The notes under the pieces are model-generated. The model made no database searches. It had not been told where the DNA came from and was given only the letters and a program-made list of their open reading frames with translations. Shown piece after piece: positions 1 through 9,708 of a stretch of DNA of 64,000 nucleotides. The translations under genes were made by a program, and so were the position numbers. Source of the stretch: Paenibacillus graminis (GTDB lineage Bacteria > Bacillota > Bacilli > Paenibacillales > Paenibacillaceae); assembly GCF_000758705.1 (NCBI RefSeq), contig NZ_CP009287.1, positions 2,666,001-2,730,000 on the forward strand. The letters are read 5' to 3'. Numbering within the stretch: the stretch's first letter is position 1; the number at the start of each line of letters is the position of its first letter.

Positions 1-1
1 G

Positions 2-2023
2 AAGGCAAGGCTGAACGGGACGGTGCGGGTGACCGCCAGCGCGGCGGACGGCAGCGGAATCAGCGCCAGCCTGGATATTGCCATCAGCGGCCAGCAGGAG
101 GCAGCGGCGGATATGCCTTCGGCAACCCTGACTGGACCTGAAACTGTAACAGCCGGTGAGGAATTCGTGTACCGCGCTGGGTTGGCTAATGTTACTGCTT
201 CTGTTTACAAGGACGTCTACGGAGTGGAGTTTGCCCTCGATTATGACCCAACGGGGATTGAATTTCTCTCGGCCCGGAAGCTGGTGGACGGATTTGAGCT
301 GAGCCATGTTTCCGAGGGCGATCCGGGCTATATTGTGATCCGTGCCGCCGCCACTGGGGCGGAACATGCCATTACTGCCGGTGCCGGCTTCATTGAACTT
401 CGCTTCCGCGCCCGGAAGACTGCAAAAGAAGTACTGGCGCCGCTTGGATTTGTTGCCTTCCGGGGATATGATGGAAGGCAGGATTATGATATTCCGTATG
501 CGGCAGGAATAATCGTCCGGGTGGTTCCTGTACCGGTGAAGCAGATCAGGGTAGCTTCCACGGGAGAGGTGAGCGAGTTGTTCACCGGTCAAACGCTGCA
601 AATGCTGGCAGAGGTTCAGCCGCCAGAGGCTGCCGGCCAGACGGTAGTCTGGTCCGTGCGGAATGGGGAGGGTTCATCCGGCGCAAGGGCATCCATCACC
701 GGCGGGGGGCTGCTGACCGCTCTTTCGGCGGGTGAGGTGATCGTAACAGCGGCAGCGGGCAGCGGCTCCGGTACCGCCGGAACCCTGAAGCTGACCATTA
801 AGAACCCGGATACGGCCTCGCCGCCGGGAACAAGCGCCCCGGCTGCTAGTCCTCAGGAGAAGAAACCGCCGGAAGCTACAGCGGGAGCGGCTGGCATTGC
901 CATTACGGTCACGGGGAATGCTGGCGGCAAAGCTGCCGTCGAGCTGTCTAGTGATGTTGTGCGGCAGGCGGTGGGCCTAATTCAGGAGGGGACGCTGCGG
1001 ATTAGCATGAAGCTGCCGGCAGACATTACGGCGGTTGAACTGGTGCTCCCCGCACAAGAATTGCTTAAGGCTGCCTCGCAGGGGGTCCGGACTGTAGAGG
1101 CCGATCTGGGCCTGACCAGCTTCGTGATTGATTCCGGCCTGATACTCAAGGCGGCCGGATCAGACGCAGCTTCCATCAAGCTTGCCGCCGCCCGGATGGA
1201 CAGCAGGCAGCTTGCAGTTCAGGCAGACAACATCGGTAGCGCATACGAGTTGGGTTTCACCGTGGACGGGAAACCTGTGGACAGCTTCGGCGGCGGCCTG
1301 AAGGTGAATCTGAACTATGAGCGTCCAGTCCATGCGGATGCGGATACCGTTGTCGCTTACTGCATTAATGAAGACGGCTTAGAGGTTGTCAGAAACTCCG
1401 CTTACCATCCGCAGAGCGGTAGAGTGGCCTTCAGGCCGGAACATTTCAGTATCTATGCTGCAGGTTATGCGGAGGTTGCCTTCACCGATCTATCCGGCTT
1501 GGCCTGGGCGCAGGACAGCATTGAAGCTTTGGCAGCGCGGGGAGTTGTGCAGGGCCCTGAACCACAAGCTTTCAGACCGGAACAGAATGTTACCCGGGCC
1601 GGTTTTCTGAAGATGCTGCTGCTGGCTCTGGATCTGCCGCTTAGCGGCGGGGACAGCAAGTTCCGTGATGTGGCTGCCGGTGACTGGTATTACAGCTATG
1701 CTGCCGCTGCCGGGCAGCTGGGCATTGTGCGGGGCAGAACGGATGGAACCTTCGATGCACATGAAAGCATAACCCGGGAAGAGATGGCACTGATGGCTTA
1801 CCGGGCGGCGGAGCAGGCAGGCTTGCAGCTTCAAGCTGCGGGTCCGGCACCGGACTATGCAGACAGCCCGCAGATTTCAGTGGATGCCCTTGCGGCCGTT
1901 CAGTCCATGAGCGGCGCAGGAATCATCCAAGGTGTCGGCAATGATCTCTACTCGCCCAAGGCTTATGCTTCACGGGCACAGGCTGCGGTCATTGTCCGAC
2001 GGTTGTTCCAGAAAAGACCCTGA
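2..2023 (+). CDS. S-layer homology surface protein with cohesin-type domain (5' end outside window)
   Basis: The frame is open from the first base of the window, so this is the C-terminal part of a longer exported protein. In order it shows a cohesin-like beta domain (about residues 35-175 of the visible part), a Big_2-like Ig domain (about 175-265), a Pro/Ala/Thr-rich linker, a beta-rich segment, and three SLH repeats (about 490-666), each with the usual F.D....W....I..L...G...G pattern. SLH repeats bind pyruvylated secondary cell-wall polymer, so the protein is probably displayed on the cell wall. Cohesin folds bind dockerins in cellulosomes, but here the domain may only be a structural module. 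No dockerin partner is visible. The upstream part and signal peptide cannot be judged. Confidence 0.9.
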   Translation, partial: KARLNGTVRVTASAADGSGISASLDIAISGQQEAAADMPSATLTGPETVTAGEEFVYRAGLANVTASVYKDVYGVEFALDYDPTGIEFLSARKLVDGFELSHVSEGDPGYIVIRAAATGAEHAITAGAGFIELRFRARKTAKEVLAPLGFVAFRGYDGRQDYDIPYAAGIIVRVVPVPVKQIRVASTGEVSELFTGQTLQMLAEVQPPEAAGQTVVWSVRNGEGSSGARASITGGGLLTALSAGEVIVTAAAGSGSGTAGTLKLTIKNPDTASPPGTSAPAASPQEKKPPEATAGAAGIAITVTGNAGGKAAVELSSDVVRQAVGLIQEGTLRISMKLPADITAVELVLPAQELLKAASQGVRTVEADLGLTSFVIDSGLILKAAGSDAASIKLAAARMDSRQLAVQADNIGSAYELGFTVDGKPVDSFGGGLKVNLNYERPVHADADTVVAYCINEDGLEVVRNSAYHPQSGRVAFRPEHFSIYAAGYAEVAFTDLSGLAWAQDSIEALAARGVVQGPEPQAFRPEQNVTRAGFLKMLLLALDLPLSGGDSKFRDVAAGDWYYSYAAAAGQLGIVRGRTDGTFDAHESITREEMALMAYRAAEQAGLQLQAAGPAPDYADSPQISVDALAAVQSMSGAGIIQGVGNDLYSPKAYASRAQAAVIVRRLFQKRP

Positions 2024-2402
2024 CTTCTAAAGCTACATTCAGGGGCTGTCCCCAAAGAGGAGTTTCCAACCCCTGAAATAGTCTTGTGAAAAAAAGTCCG
2101 TAAACACAACAGAGCAGCGATTCTCCACTTATTGGAGAGTCGCTGCTCTGTTGTGTTTGGTCATTGGCTGCTTGCTTGAGGAGATTATGTGTTCGCTGCA
2201 GGTCCAATGGAGTGGAGTCGGTGAACTCACGAGGTCTTGCGGCTCATGCTTCCTATCAATCATAGGCCCTTAGTTGCTTCCTTTATAAACAAAAGAAGGA
2301 AATTAAAGGGTTTGTATTGAATATATTAAACCTACATAAATTAACTGTAAAAGATTGTTGCGGGAATACACAAATTACTATGAGGAAGAGAGGAGAGATT
2401 TG
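2024..2402. other. Intergenic region with insertion-sequence-like remnant
   Basis: This stretch has no credible gene. At 2042-2057 there is a GGGGCTGTCCCCAAAG motif that resembles terminal repeats of Firmicutes IS elements, followed by a long hairpin (listed separately). From 2170 to 2390 I see nothing but AT-rich upstream DNA of the MFS gene. Calling it an IS remnant is inference from the end motif only; no transposase reading frame remains. Confidence 0.35.
2102..2158 (-). terminator. Long hairpin, minus-strand terminator-like
   Basis: Two 26-base arms pair almost perfectly (one G-T pair) around a 5-base loop. On the minus strand the stem is followed by a short spacer and a run of seven T (complement of the A run at 2089-2096). 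It could be a terminator or the folded end of a mobile-element relic; on the plus strand no T tract follows. Confidence 0.5.
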
Positions 2403-3692
2403 TTGATTAAGCGGTCTTTTTATTATCTTTGGGGCTCTCAGACGATCTCGAATATAGCAGATATTATCTATATTTTGAGTATAACGGTATTGGTGTTCAA
2501 CTCAAGCAATTCTCTAATGCAGACTACTTTAATTCCGTTGTTCCGTTTGTCTGCCCAAGTGGTTAGCGGGTTGGTTGCACCTATAATTCTCAGCCGGTTC
2601 AGGCTCACGCGGATTTTGCTGTTCTCCCAACTTGGGCAGTTTGTTATTTTTACACTGCTGCTGCTTTACTTGTGGACCGTGCCTGGGCAAAGTTCCTTTC
2701 TTTTCATTTTTGTGCTGGTGTTTGGCATGTCCTTTCTGGATGGCTGGACCAATCCGGCACGAAATGCGCTTGTGCCCCGCTTGGCCAGCGGTGAGGGACT
2801 CATGCGCGCGAATGGTTTGATGGCAGTCAGTGATCAAGTAGTTAGATGCGCAGGGTGGGCGCTCAGCGGGATTATTGTTGCCTGGCTCGGTACCTTGAGT
2901 ACACTTGTGATCGCATCCTGTTGCTATTTGGTGGCTGCAACTGTCACCTCAGTCATCCGTGATCCGCTGGAGCATCAGAAATCAGGCTCCGAAACCCCAA
3001 CATCCGCTGCCAGTCCGGCAGCAGCCGAACCCAAAGGAGGTTATTGGAAAGAACTTGGGGAAGGGTGGCAGATCATTTGGCATAACCGGCGTATTCGTTC
3101 TCTGATGATCGTGGACAGCATAGACACGATAGGGGGAACCTCCTGGCTCGGAGTATTTATTCTGGCCTATGTAACCCAGGTGCTGCACAAGGATGCAAGC
3201 TGGTGGGGATTCATGAATGCCTCCTTTTTTAGCGGAATGATTCTGGGCGGGGTGCTTGTTGTTGGCTTGGTCAAACGATTGCAAAAAAACGGTTATTTGT
3301 ACATGCTTGGAGCATTGTTTGTGTATGTGCTGATTACAGTAGTATTTGCTGTCAATACGATCCCGGCGGCTGCGCTTGTTCTTTTTGCCGTCTCAGGGTT
3401 ACCGGTGCAAATGGCTGGGATTATTCGCCGCACCTTGCTGCAAACAAGCGCTCCTGCTGCCCAGCTCCCCAAAGTAATGGCAGGAATTGATGTGCTTACT
3501 AACCTTACCTTTGGTTTATCCTTGTTGTTCCTGGGATGGTATGCAGACCGTTTTGGAATGGTGCAGGTGTATCTGCTGGCTGCGGCCATGACGACAATTG
3601 CTGTCCTGATCGGGTGGTTCTACCGGAGGGAGTTTCAGGATAGTGAGCAAGCGGACTATCCAACTGTCACGGACGAAAGGGTAAGCAGCTGA
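2403..3692 (+). CDS. Major facilitator superfamily transporter
   Basis: The protein (about 430 residues) is hydrophobic throughout, with roughly 12 membrane segments in two halves joined by a hydrophilic loop near residues 190-225, as in MFS drug or siderophore exporters. The frame opens further upstream, but the AGGAG at 2391-2395 points to the TTG at 2403 (or 2400), giving a normal short cytoplasmic N-terminus before the first membrane helix. The substrate cannot be told from sequence. It is followed after 150 bases by an aminotransferase gene with its own strong ribosome site, so co-transcription is possible but not shown. Confidence 0.8.
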   Translation: MIKRSFYYLWGSQTISNIADIIYILSITVLVFNSSNSLMQTTLIPLFRLSAQVVSGLVAPIILSRFRLTRILLFSQLGQFVIFTLLLLYLWTVPGQSSFLFIFVLVFGMSFLDGWTNPARNALVPRLASGEGLMRANGLMAVSDQVVRCAGWALSGIIVAWLGTLSTLVIASCCYLVAATVTSVIRDPLEHQKSGSETPTSAASPAAAEPKGGYWKELGEGWQIIWHNRRIRSLMIVDSIDTIGGTSWLGVFILAYVTQVLHKDASWWGFMNASFFSGMILGGVLVVGLVKRLQKNGYLYMLGALFVYVLITVVFAVNTIPAAALVLFAVSGLPVQMAGIIRRTLLQTSAPAAQLPKVMAGIDVLTNLTFGLSLLFLGWYADRFGMVQVYLLAAAMTTIAVLIGWFYRREFQDSEQADYPTVTDERVSS

Positions 3693-3841
3693 GACTTAGA
3701 GCGAATCCGTTTTGCGTGAAAATGAATCAATCAAGGATTTCTGTCCTCATTCCGGGGCTGAATCGACTTTCAGGTAGGATTGGTATGCCAAGTAAGTTAT
3801 ACTGATACCAAAAGTTCATTCAAGCTCCAGAGGAGGTACAT

Positions 3842-5014
3842 ATGAATTACTCTTTTTCCAACCGTATCGCGGCACTCCAGCCGTCTATCATCCGAGAAAT
3901 TCTAAAAGCCACATCGGGTCAGGATGTTATCCCTTTTTCTGCGGGCAATCCGGCCCCCGAGACCTTTCCCATTGAAGCTATCCGGTCGTTTACGAGAGAC
4001 ATTCTGGAACAAGACCCGATAACTGCGCTGCAGTACGGTATAACTGAGGGATATTTCCCCCTCCGTCAAGCGCTTACGGATCATTTAAGATCGGGATTTA
4101 ATACGGGAAAGGATTCAGACAGCCTGTTCATCGTATCCGGTGCCCAACAGGGGATAGAGCTGGCTTGCAAAGTATTCTGCAACGAAGGCGACACGATTAT
4201 TTGTGAGAGTCCGAGCTTTATTGGTTCGCTTAATTCCTTCCGGTCTTCCGGTGCAAGGCTTGTTGGCGTCCCAATGGAGCCGGATGGGATCAATCTTGAC
4301 AGGCTGGAACACGCCCTTAAGTCAGAGCCCAATGTAAAGCTGCTGTATTTGATTCCAAGCTTCCAGAACCCGACGGGAATTACAACAAGCCTGGAGAAAC
4401 GGAAAGCGATTTATTCGTTGGCTAAAAAGTATGGTGTTGTCATTCTTGAAGACAATCCTTACGGAGAGCTGCGCTTTGGCGGGGAAGATGTGCCGACGAT
4501 CAAATCTCTGGATGAGGAGGGCTTGGTTATCTATGTAGGTTCGTTCTCCAAAATTTTGTCCGCCGGCCTTCGTGTAGGTTTTGTTCTCGCCCCGGATGAC
4601 ATCATCCAGAAAATGGTAGTTGCCAAGCAAGGGGAAGATGTGCACACGGCAATGCTTCCGCAAATTCTGGCGTACAAGTTCATGAAGGAATACGACTACG
4701 CAGGCCACGTCCAGCTGATCCGGGAGGTTTACCTCAGAAAATGCACGCTGATGACGGACTGCATGGAGCAATATACGGATGGTTCAATGGCATTTACCCG
4801 GCCCGATGGGGGATTGTTTCTATGGTGCGAGCTTCCTTCGACGATAACCATGCTGGATTATTGTAAAATAGCGGCGGCAAAAGGGGTTGCTGTCGTTCCA
4901 GGAACAGCGTTTCTTGTTGATCCGGGTGAGCCCTGCAACGCAATAAGACTGAATTTCTCTACGCCTTCAGATGAACAAATCGTGAAGGGGATTCAAATTT
5001 TGGGACAGATCTAA
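3842..5014 (+). CDS. PLP-dependent aminotransferase (class I/II, 2-aminoadipate/MocR-type)
   Basis: A 390-residue fold-type I aminotransferase without a DNA-binding domain. The PLP lysine lies in the SFSKILSAGLR motif near residue 237; the NPTG-type motif (SFQNPTGIT) near residue 178 and the N-terminal SAGNPAPETFP segment match LysN/2-aminoadipate or branched-chain/aromatic aminotransferases related to the MocR C-terminal domain. AGAGGAGG a few bases before the ATG fixes the start. It is followed by a good terminator. The substrate is not identifiable from sequence. Confidence 0.85.
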   Translation: MNYSFSNRIAALQPSIIREILKATSGQDVIPFSAGNPAPETFPIEAIRSFTRDILEQDPITALQYGITEGYFPLRQALTDHLRSGFNTGKDSDSLFIVSGAQQGIELACKVFCNEGDTIICESPSFIGSLNSFRSSGARLVGVPMEPDGINLDRLEHALKSEPNVKLLYLIPSFQNPTGITTSLEKRKAIYSLAKKYGVVILEDNPYGELRFGGEDVPTIKSLDEEGLVIYVGSFSKILSAGLRVGFVLAPDDIIQKMVVAKQGEDVHTAMLPQILAYKFMKEYDYAGHVQLIREVYLRKCTLMTDCMEQYTDGSMAFTRPDGGLFLWCELPSTITMLDYCKIAAAKGVAVVPGTAFLVDPGEPCNAIRLNFSTPSDEQIVKGIQILGQI

Positions 5015-5052
5015 AATGGAATGAGCCGGCATCTGCGCTGGACATATTAAGC

Positions 5053-5084
5053 ACGCCGCTGATTTCGGTCAGCGGTGTTTTTTG
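5053..5084 (+). terminator. Rho-independent terminator
   Basis: A CCGCTGA / TCAGCGG stem with a six-base loop is followed by a run of T. It ends the aminotransferase transcript. Confidence 0.85.
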
Positions 5085-5203
5085 GATATGCTGCTGCACT
5101 GCGGCGGTTTCAATTTTCCGGTTCCAATTAGTTAGAATTTGTGATATTATTTATGCGAACTTACGTTCTTAAGATCAATCCCCGAAGAAGGGTGGACCTT
5201 ACA

Positions 5204-5989
5204 GTGACAGAACGGTTTGCAGAGATTGACGGCGTTATCGCCTATATTCACCAGCATATGTATGATCATCTTCCGCTGGAGCGCCTGGCCCGCTACGCCG
5301 GCTACAGTCCTTATCATTTTGCCCGCATGTTCAAAGAGCGGACCGGACTTTCCCCGCTGTACTATGTCTCCTCCCACCGCCTGCAGCGGGCAAAGGACAT
5401 GCTGCTGCGCACAGGTCTTACCGTCCGCGATATTTCGCTGGAGATCGGGCAGCAAAGCCTCGGGACCTTCACGTCCCGTTTTGCCGCCAGGGTCGGGATG
5501 TCACCGGCAGAGTTCCGCAATTCGGTCCAGTATGCCGGAGATCAGATGAGCTCGCTGAGGAAGCTGCAGGACTGGCGGTCTTCTTATCCCATCAGCAGGC
5601 TGCCTTCTTCCGTACACGGCACAATTTCCGCGGAGGTTCCTTTTAATGGGGTTATTCTTATTGGCCTCTTCGCCAAACCCATCCCCGAGGGACTGCCTTT
5701 GTATGGCACCCTGCTCTCCTCCCTGGGGCATTTTCACTTCGATCATGTTGCACCCGGGACTTATTACCTGCTTGCCACCTCGATTTCCTGGGAAACGCGG
5801 ACGCTGGATTTCCTGCTTCCACATGCCACATTGCGTACCCGGTCGAGGGCCCCGATCCATGTCGGGCCAGGTTCGCTGGTCCCGCATCAACAGGTAACTC
5901 TGCACCCCCCAAGACTGGACGACCCGCCGATACTTATTTCACTGCCGCTGCTCATGAACCGTTTCCTGAACCGGATTGCGGTTCGATAG
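5204..5989 (+). CDS. AraC-family transcriptional regulator
   Basis: The N-terminal 100 residues form the double helix-turn-helix of AraC/XylS proteins (first helix pair around LERLARYAGYSPYHFARMFKE, second around VRDISLEIGQQSLGTFTSRF). The remaining 150 residues are a C-terminal domain that I cannot assign to a family; its position suggests an effector-binding role. The frame is open from 5141, but the GTG at 5204 has an AAGGGTGG ribosome site at proper distance and begins directly at the start of homology-like sequence. It could control the neighbouring aminotransferase or chemoreceptor; the target is unknown. Confidence 0.8.
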   Translation: MTERFAEIDGVIAYIHQHMYDHLPLERLARYAGYSPYHFARMFKERTGLSPLYYVSSHRLQRAKDMLLRTGLTVRDISLEIGQQSLGTFTSRFAARVGMSPAEFRNSVQYAGDQMSSLRKLQDWRSSYPISRLPSSVHGTISAEVPFNGVILIGLFAKPIPEGLPLYGTLLSSLGHFHFDHVAPGTYYLLATSISWETRTLDFLLPHATLRTRSRAPIHVGPGSLVPHQQVTLHPPRLDDPPILISLPLLMNRFLNRIAVR

Positions 5990-6143
5990 CCGGGCGGCCT
6001 CCCCGTGTTAACATTTTCGCAACAGATTCTTTACGGTCCGCATACAAAAGTGAAGAGAGTATTTAATATCCAGCTTCTACAATGAGTGTGTTAGTAAAAT
6101 ATACCTATTGTATTTCGAAGCTTGATATGAAGGGATGATTCAC

Positions 6144-7958
6144 TTGAAGGGAAACCCGCTGCACTTTTCTATGAAATGGAAGCTGATTTTAAGTTTTTTG
6201 GTCATTGCGCTTATTTTTCTGGGCGTGGCTGTGTACCAAGGGAATAAGATCGGCCAAGTGGAGCTTTCTATGGAAAAGCAAAAAACGGAGATGGAAAAGA
6301 GGATCACCGTCTCAACGGTTACCCAGCTGCTGCAGGAGTTGAACCGTGCAGAGACGGCACTTGCCGAAGCCAATGATCCGGAACTGGCGGCCCCGCTTGA
6401 GGACAAGCAGCAGGAACTTGCCCGGGAAATGGGCAAAATACATTTTGAGGCCGAAACCCCCGCATTCACAATCCTTGAGCTGCTGCGGACCCAGACTGAT
6501 GAATATAGCGGGATCATTAATCAACTGGTTCAGACCCTGGGAGACGACAGCCTCGATCCATTGACGGTACTGGAACGGACAGATGAATTACATACGAAAG
6601 CATTGGCACTGAGCCAGTCCATGCTGGAGACGAACGGCAAGCTGTATGCGGCAGCGGCGGATAATGCCGAGCGGGCGCAGAATTATTCTTTTCTTTTGCT
6701 GGACCACACCGTTTCAGTTGTCATCTATGCGGCGGGGGGAGTAATCCTGTTCATGCTGCTGCTCGGCTGGCTGCTGATCCGTTCTTTTGTGTCACCCGTC
6801 GGTAAGCTGCAGGCAGCCTTGCGGGAGATTGCCGAAGGAGATCTGCGGCAGCAGATCAATTCCCCTTATAACGATGAGCTTGGCCGGTTGAGTCACCATT
6901 TCGACCATATGGTGCGCCGTGTGCGCGACATGCTGCGGCAGACCTTAAGCGCGGCCTCTTCGCTGGCGGATTATTCGCACTCATTTCAGCAATCCTCCAC
7001 TATTACCGCCTATACCAATCAGGATATTCTTCGCACGATCCAGGAAATTTCCGCGGGGGCAGAGCAGCAGGCAGAGCAGTCAGAACAGAGTACGGTGCTG
7101 CTGCAGGAACTGGAACGCGGGGTTCAGGAGATTACCGATTATACGGATATGATGCTCTCAACGAGTGAAACGGCCAATCGGAATACACGCAAAGGTGCAG
7201 ACACGGTTACCGCGCTCCGGGAGATTTCCCGGCATTCCCGTGATTCCATCACGAAGGTTTATGAGGCGCTGGAAACGCTCGTTCAGCAGTCCGGCGATAT
7301 TTCGCGCATCACTAATTCCATTACGGAAATTTCCAAGCAGACGAATATTCTATCCCTGAACGCCGCCATTGAAGCGGCGCGGGCAGGAGCTTCGGGCAAA
7401 GGTTTTGCCGTCATTGCGGACGAGGTCCGGCATTTGTCCGTGCAGACGAATGACTCCTCCAACCATATCAGCCGGATCATCAGTGAGCTGCAGGACAGTA
7501 TGACGGATTTTCAGAAGTATATGCTGGGGACTAAAAAAAGCCTGGAGGCGCAGGACCACCAGGTGGTAGAGACTCTTGCTTCCTTCGAAGCCATTGACGA
7601 ATCCATTACCGGGATCAGCCGCCAGATCGGGCAAATTCACCAGAAGGTGGAGCAGACCCGGAATATCAATACCCGGCTGGCTGAATCTGTGCATTCTGTA
7701 GCGGCTGTAGCCGGGCAGACGGCAGCGGGCGTGGAAGAGGTCAACGCTTCCAGCACCCAGCAGGATCAGGCGATCCGTAATATCGCCCGGCAGGCGGTGG
7801 AGATCCATGAAATTTCGCAGCAGCTGTTCCGGGAGATTAATGTGTTCCAAATCGCAGAAGAGACCGGAACGGATGCCCCGGCCGGTCAACTGCTTATTAT
7901 GGAAGAAACCAGAGCCGAGAATGAGGACAGAGGTCCGCTACTCGCGATCGCGGAGTGA
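6144..7958 (+). CDS. Methyl-accepting chemotaxis protein
   Basis: This chemoreceptor has a first membrane segment at about residues 10-30, an extracytoplasmic helical ligand domain of about 150 residues rich in Glu/Gln (four-helix-bundle type), a second membrane segment near 185-210, a HAMP linker, and a long cytoplasmic coiled coil. The signalling tip is seen as [20 protein letters not shown] followed by GFAVIADEVR. Start: the GAAGGGA at 6129-6135 suits TTG 6144 better than ATG 6135, which has no ribosome site at normal spacing. The last dozen residues lack an obvious CheB/CheR docking pentapeptide. The ligand is unknown. Confidence 0.9.
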   Translation: MKGNPLHFSMKWKLILSFLVIALIFLGVAVYQGNKIGQVELSMEKQKTEMEKRITVSTVTQLLQELNRAETALAEANDPELAAPLEDKQQELAREMGKIHFEAETPAFTILELLRTQTDEYSGIINQLVQTLGDDSLDPLTVLERTDELHTKALALSQSMLETNGKLYAAAADNAERAQNYSFLLLDHTVSVVIYAAGGVILFMLLLGWLLIRSFVSPVGKLQAALREIAEGDLRQQINSPYNDELGRLSHHFDHMVRRVRDMLRQTLSAASSLADYSHSFQQSSTITAYTNQDILRTIQEISAGAEQQAEQSEQSTVLLQELERGVQEITDYTDMMLSTSETANRNTRKGADTVTALREISRHSRDSITKVYEALETLVQQSGDISRITNSITEISKQTNILSLNAAIEAARAGASGKGFAVIADEVRHLSVQTNDSSNHISRIISELQDSMTDFQKYMLGTKKSLEAQDHQVVETLASFEAIDESITGISRQIGQIHQKVEQTRNINTRLAESVHSVAAVAGQTAAGVEEVNASSTQQDQAIRNIARQAVEIHEISQQLFREINVFQIAEETGTDAPAGQLLIMEETRAENEDRGPLLAIAE

Positions 7959-8120
7959 AGCATCCAGCTTCGTTACCAGTTCCCCGGCCAGCTCCGGGAA
8001 CCACTCCGCCAGCTTCAGAAGCTGGAAGCCCGCCCCGCGGGCTTTTGCTGTATCCATGTACCAGGATTCTTCGATTCCATACGGCGGCATATCTTGGTCA
8101 GCTGTTTCACTTAGAACCAC
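7938..8120 (-). CDS. Small hypothetical protein downstream of the ECF sigma gene
   Basis: A 60-residue frame with GTG start and a GGGAGG site correctly spaced, on the same strand as and 39 bases behind the sigma factor gene, and overlapping the chemoreceptor 3' end tail to tail. Its sequence (PYGIEESWYMDTAKARGAG, then LLKLAEWFPELAGEL) looks protein-like rather than a shadow, but I do not recognise the family. It may be a small partner of the sigma factor or the remnant of a longer gene. A plus-strand hairpin lies inside it, which weakens the call. Confidence 0.4.
   Translation of the reverse strand: MVLSETADQDMPPYGIEESWYMDTAKARGAGFQLLKLAEWFPELAGELVTKLDASLRDRE
8028..8045 (+). terminator. Possible terminator of the chemoreceptor transcript
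   Basis: A GCCCGC / GCGGGC stem with a two-base loop followed by TTTT lies 70 bases behind the chemoreceptor stop. The tight loop and short T run make it a weak candidate, and it lies inside a possible minus-strand small gene. Confidence 0.3.
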
Positions 8121-8159
8121 TGCCTCCCGGCCATCCGCAGCGCCGTCCTATTTCGCTTG

Positions 8160-8927
8160 TTAAGCAGCCATCCGCAGTGCCGTCATACCGCCAGCCGACA
8201 TGCTGGTACCGGAGCTTCCTCTGCCACAACCCAGCGCCTGCACATTGCTGCTGCTGAGCGCCATCGTCATCTCCGTAGCTGTCTCCTGCCGTAGCAGCTC
8301 CAGCATGACGGGTAGCTGGCCTTTTTCATAAGACTCCGCCAGCGCCTGGAGCAACATCCGGAAGTCCAGGTCCTGCGGCTGTGCAGGGCCTTCGTCCTCG
8401 GCAAGGTCTTTGCGGACCGCACCGAGCGCCTGACGCGCCCGGTGCAGCGCCGCCTTGACGGCCCCTTCGGTGGTCGCAAGAATTTCCGCCGTTTCACCTG
8501 CCGGGTAACCAAGTACATCGCGCAGCACGAACACCGTTCTTTGCAGCGGAGATAAATGCCGGATCAGCGCCTGGAAAGCCAGCTCAATCTCAGACCGTCC
8601 GCTCTCCGGTGCTTGACCGGGTATCTGCCCTTGAACGATCGCCGCCATAGCTTGCGTATGTTCCAGCACACGTCCAAGCGAGGCCTTGCGCCGCATGGCA
8701 TCAACCCAGGTATTTTTGGCAATCCGCAGCAGCAGGGCCTCTGGATTTGGGGTGTCTGCAAATTTTTTATAAGCCAGCGTTTTGGTCCAGGTATCCTGAG
8801 CCAAGTCCTCGGCTTCAACACGGGAGCGGGTCAAGGAAAGGCAATACCGGGATAGGGCTTCCCGGAGCGGAAGCAGGTTTTGGTCATCCGTGAATACTGC
8901 GGTGCTGTATGGTTCAAGGATCGACAC
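8160..8927 (-). CDS. ECF-type RNA polymerase sigma factor
   Basis: A 255-residue sigma-70 family protein of the extracytoplasmic-function type. Region 2 is about residues 20-95 (with [18 protein letters not shown] and [12 protein letters not shown]), and region 4 about residues 110-165 ([31 protein letters not shown]). A C-terminal extension of about 80 residues ends in a Gly/Ser-rich tail. The GTG start has an AAAGGAGATGAT ribosome site 8 bases away. No anti-sigma factor gene is adjacent; only a 60-residue frame follows. It is divergent from the clpP-like gene, with about 180 bases between the starts. Confidence 0.85.
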   Translation of the reverse strand: MSILEPYSTAVFTDDQNLLPLREALSRYCLSLTRSRVEAEDLAQDTWTKTLAYKKFADTPNPEALLLRIAKNTWVDAMRRKASLGRVLEHTQAMAAIVQGQIPGQAPESGRSEIELAFQALIRHLSPLQRTVFVLRDVLGYPAGETAEILATTEGAVKAALHRARQALGAVRKDLAEDEGPAQPQDLDFRMLLQALAESYEKGQLPVMLELLRQETATEMTMALSSSNVQALGCGRGSSGTSMSAGGMTALRMAA

Positions 8928-9106
8928 TTGCGATCATCTCCTTTTCGGTCATCCTGAGTTTTCTGTTGCCTCTATTATATAAACGATCTGCACAATGTAA
9001 AGGATACGCTGCTTTTCAGTTATTTTCCCGGGAGCTCTACCGTATCCTTTGCAGGGTTCCATCCGTTTACAGGGTATCAACCAAAGCTATTCAAGGAGGC
9101 ATGAAC

Positions 9107-9688
9107 ATGAGCGTAATTCCTTATGTCATTGAACAAACAAGCAGGGGTGAGCGTTCCTACGATATTTATTCCCGGCTGCTGAAGGACCGGATTGTGTTCG
9201 TAGGTGCGGCCATCGACGATCAACTCGCAAACAGCATCATTGCGCAGCTGCTCTTCCTGGCGGCAGACGAGCCGGATAAGGATATCCAGATGTATATCAA
9301 CAGCCCCGGAGGTTCAACTACCGCAGGCTTCGGCATTTATGATACGATGCAGGTAATCAAACCGCAGGTCAGTACAATTTGCACCGGCTTTGCGGCTTCC
9401 TTTGCTTCCCTTCTGCTGCTGGCCGGAGCGACCGGCAAACGGTATGCGCTGCCGAACAGCGAGATTATGATCCATCAGCCGCATGGGGGAGCACAGGGGC
9501 AGGCCAGCGACATTGCCATCAGCGCACGCCGTATCCTGCAGATTAGGGAAAAGGTTGTGCAGATCAGCGCGGAACGCACGGGACAGCCGGCGGAGAAGGT
9601 GGCGAAGGATATGGACCGGGATTATTTCATGTCGGCCCAGGAGGCGCTGGAATACGGCATTATCGACAAGGTCATTACCAAACTGTAA
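9107..9688 (+). CDS. clpP: ATP-dependent Clp protease proteolytic subunit paralogue
   Basis: A 193-residue ClpP-family serine peptidase. The catalytic triad is visible: Ser98 in [12 protein letters not shown], His123 in IMIHQPHGG, and an Asp near 170-172 in [13 protein letters not shown]. The nucleophile context (SFAS rather than SMGA or SMAA) marks it as a variant of the housekeeping enzyme. The AAGGAGG at 9093-9099 favours the ATG at 9107 over the ATG at 9101. It should form a 14-mer barrel and work with a Clp ATPase encoded elsewhere. An Sm-like small protein follows closely, suggesting an operon. Confidence 0.9.
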   Translation: MSVIPYVIEQTSRGERSYDIYSRLLKDRIVFVGAAIDDQLANSIIAQLLFLAADEPDKDIQMYINSPGGSTTAGFGIYDTMQVIKPQVSTICTGFAASFASLLLLAGATGKRYALPNSEIMIHQPHGGAQGQASDIAISARRILQIREKVVQISAERTGQPAEKVAKDMDRDYFMSAQEALEYGIIDKVITKL

Positions 9689-9708
9689 GCAGAGGAGCGG
9701 ATTCTACA

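Noticed and set aside
6061..6135. SigD-type flagellar/chemotaxis promoter before the first chemoreceptor
   Set aside because: A TAAA and a GATAT-like box exist but their spacing (about 21) does not fit the SigD consensus of about 15.
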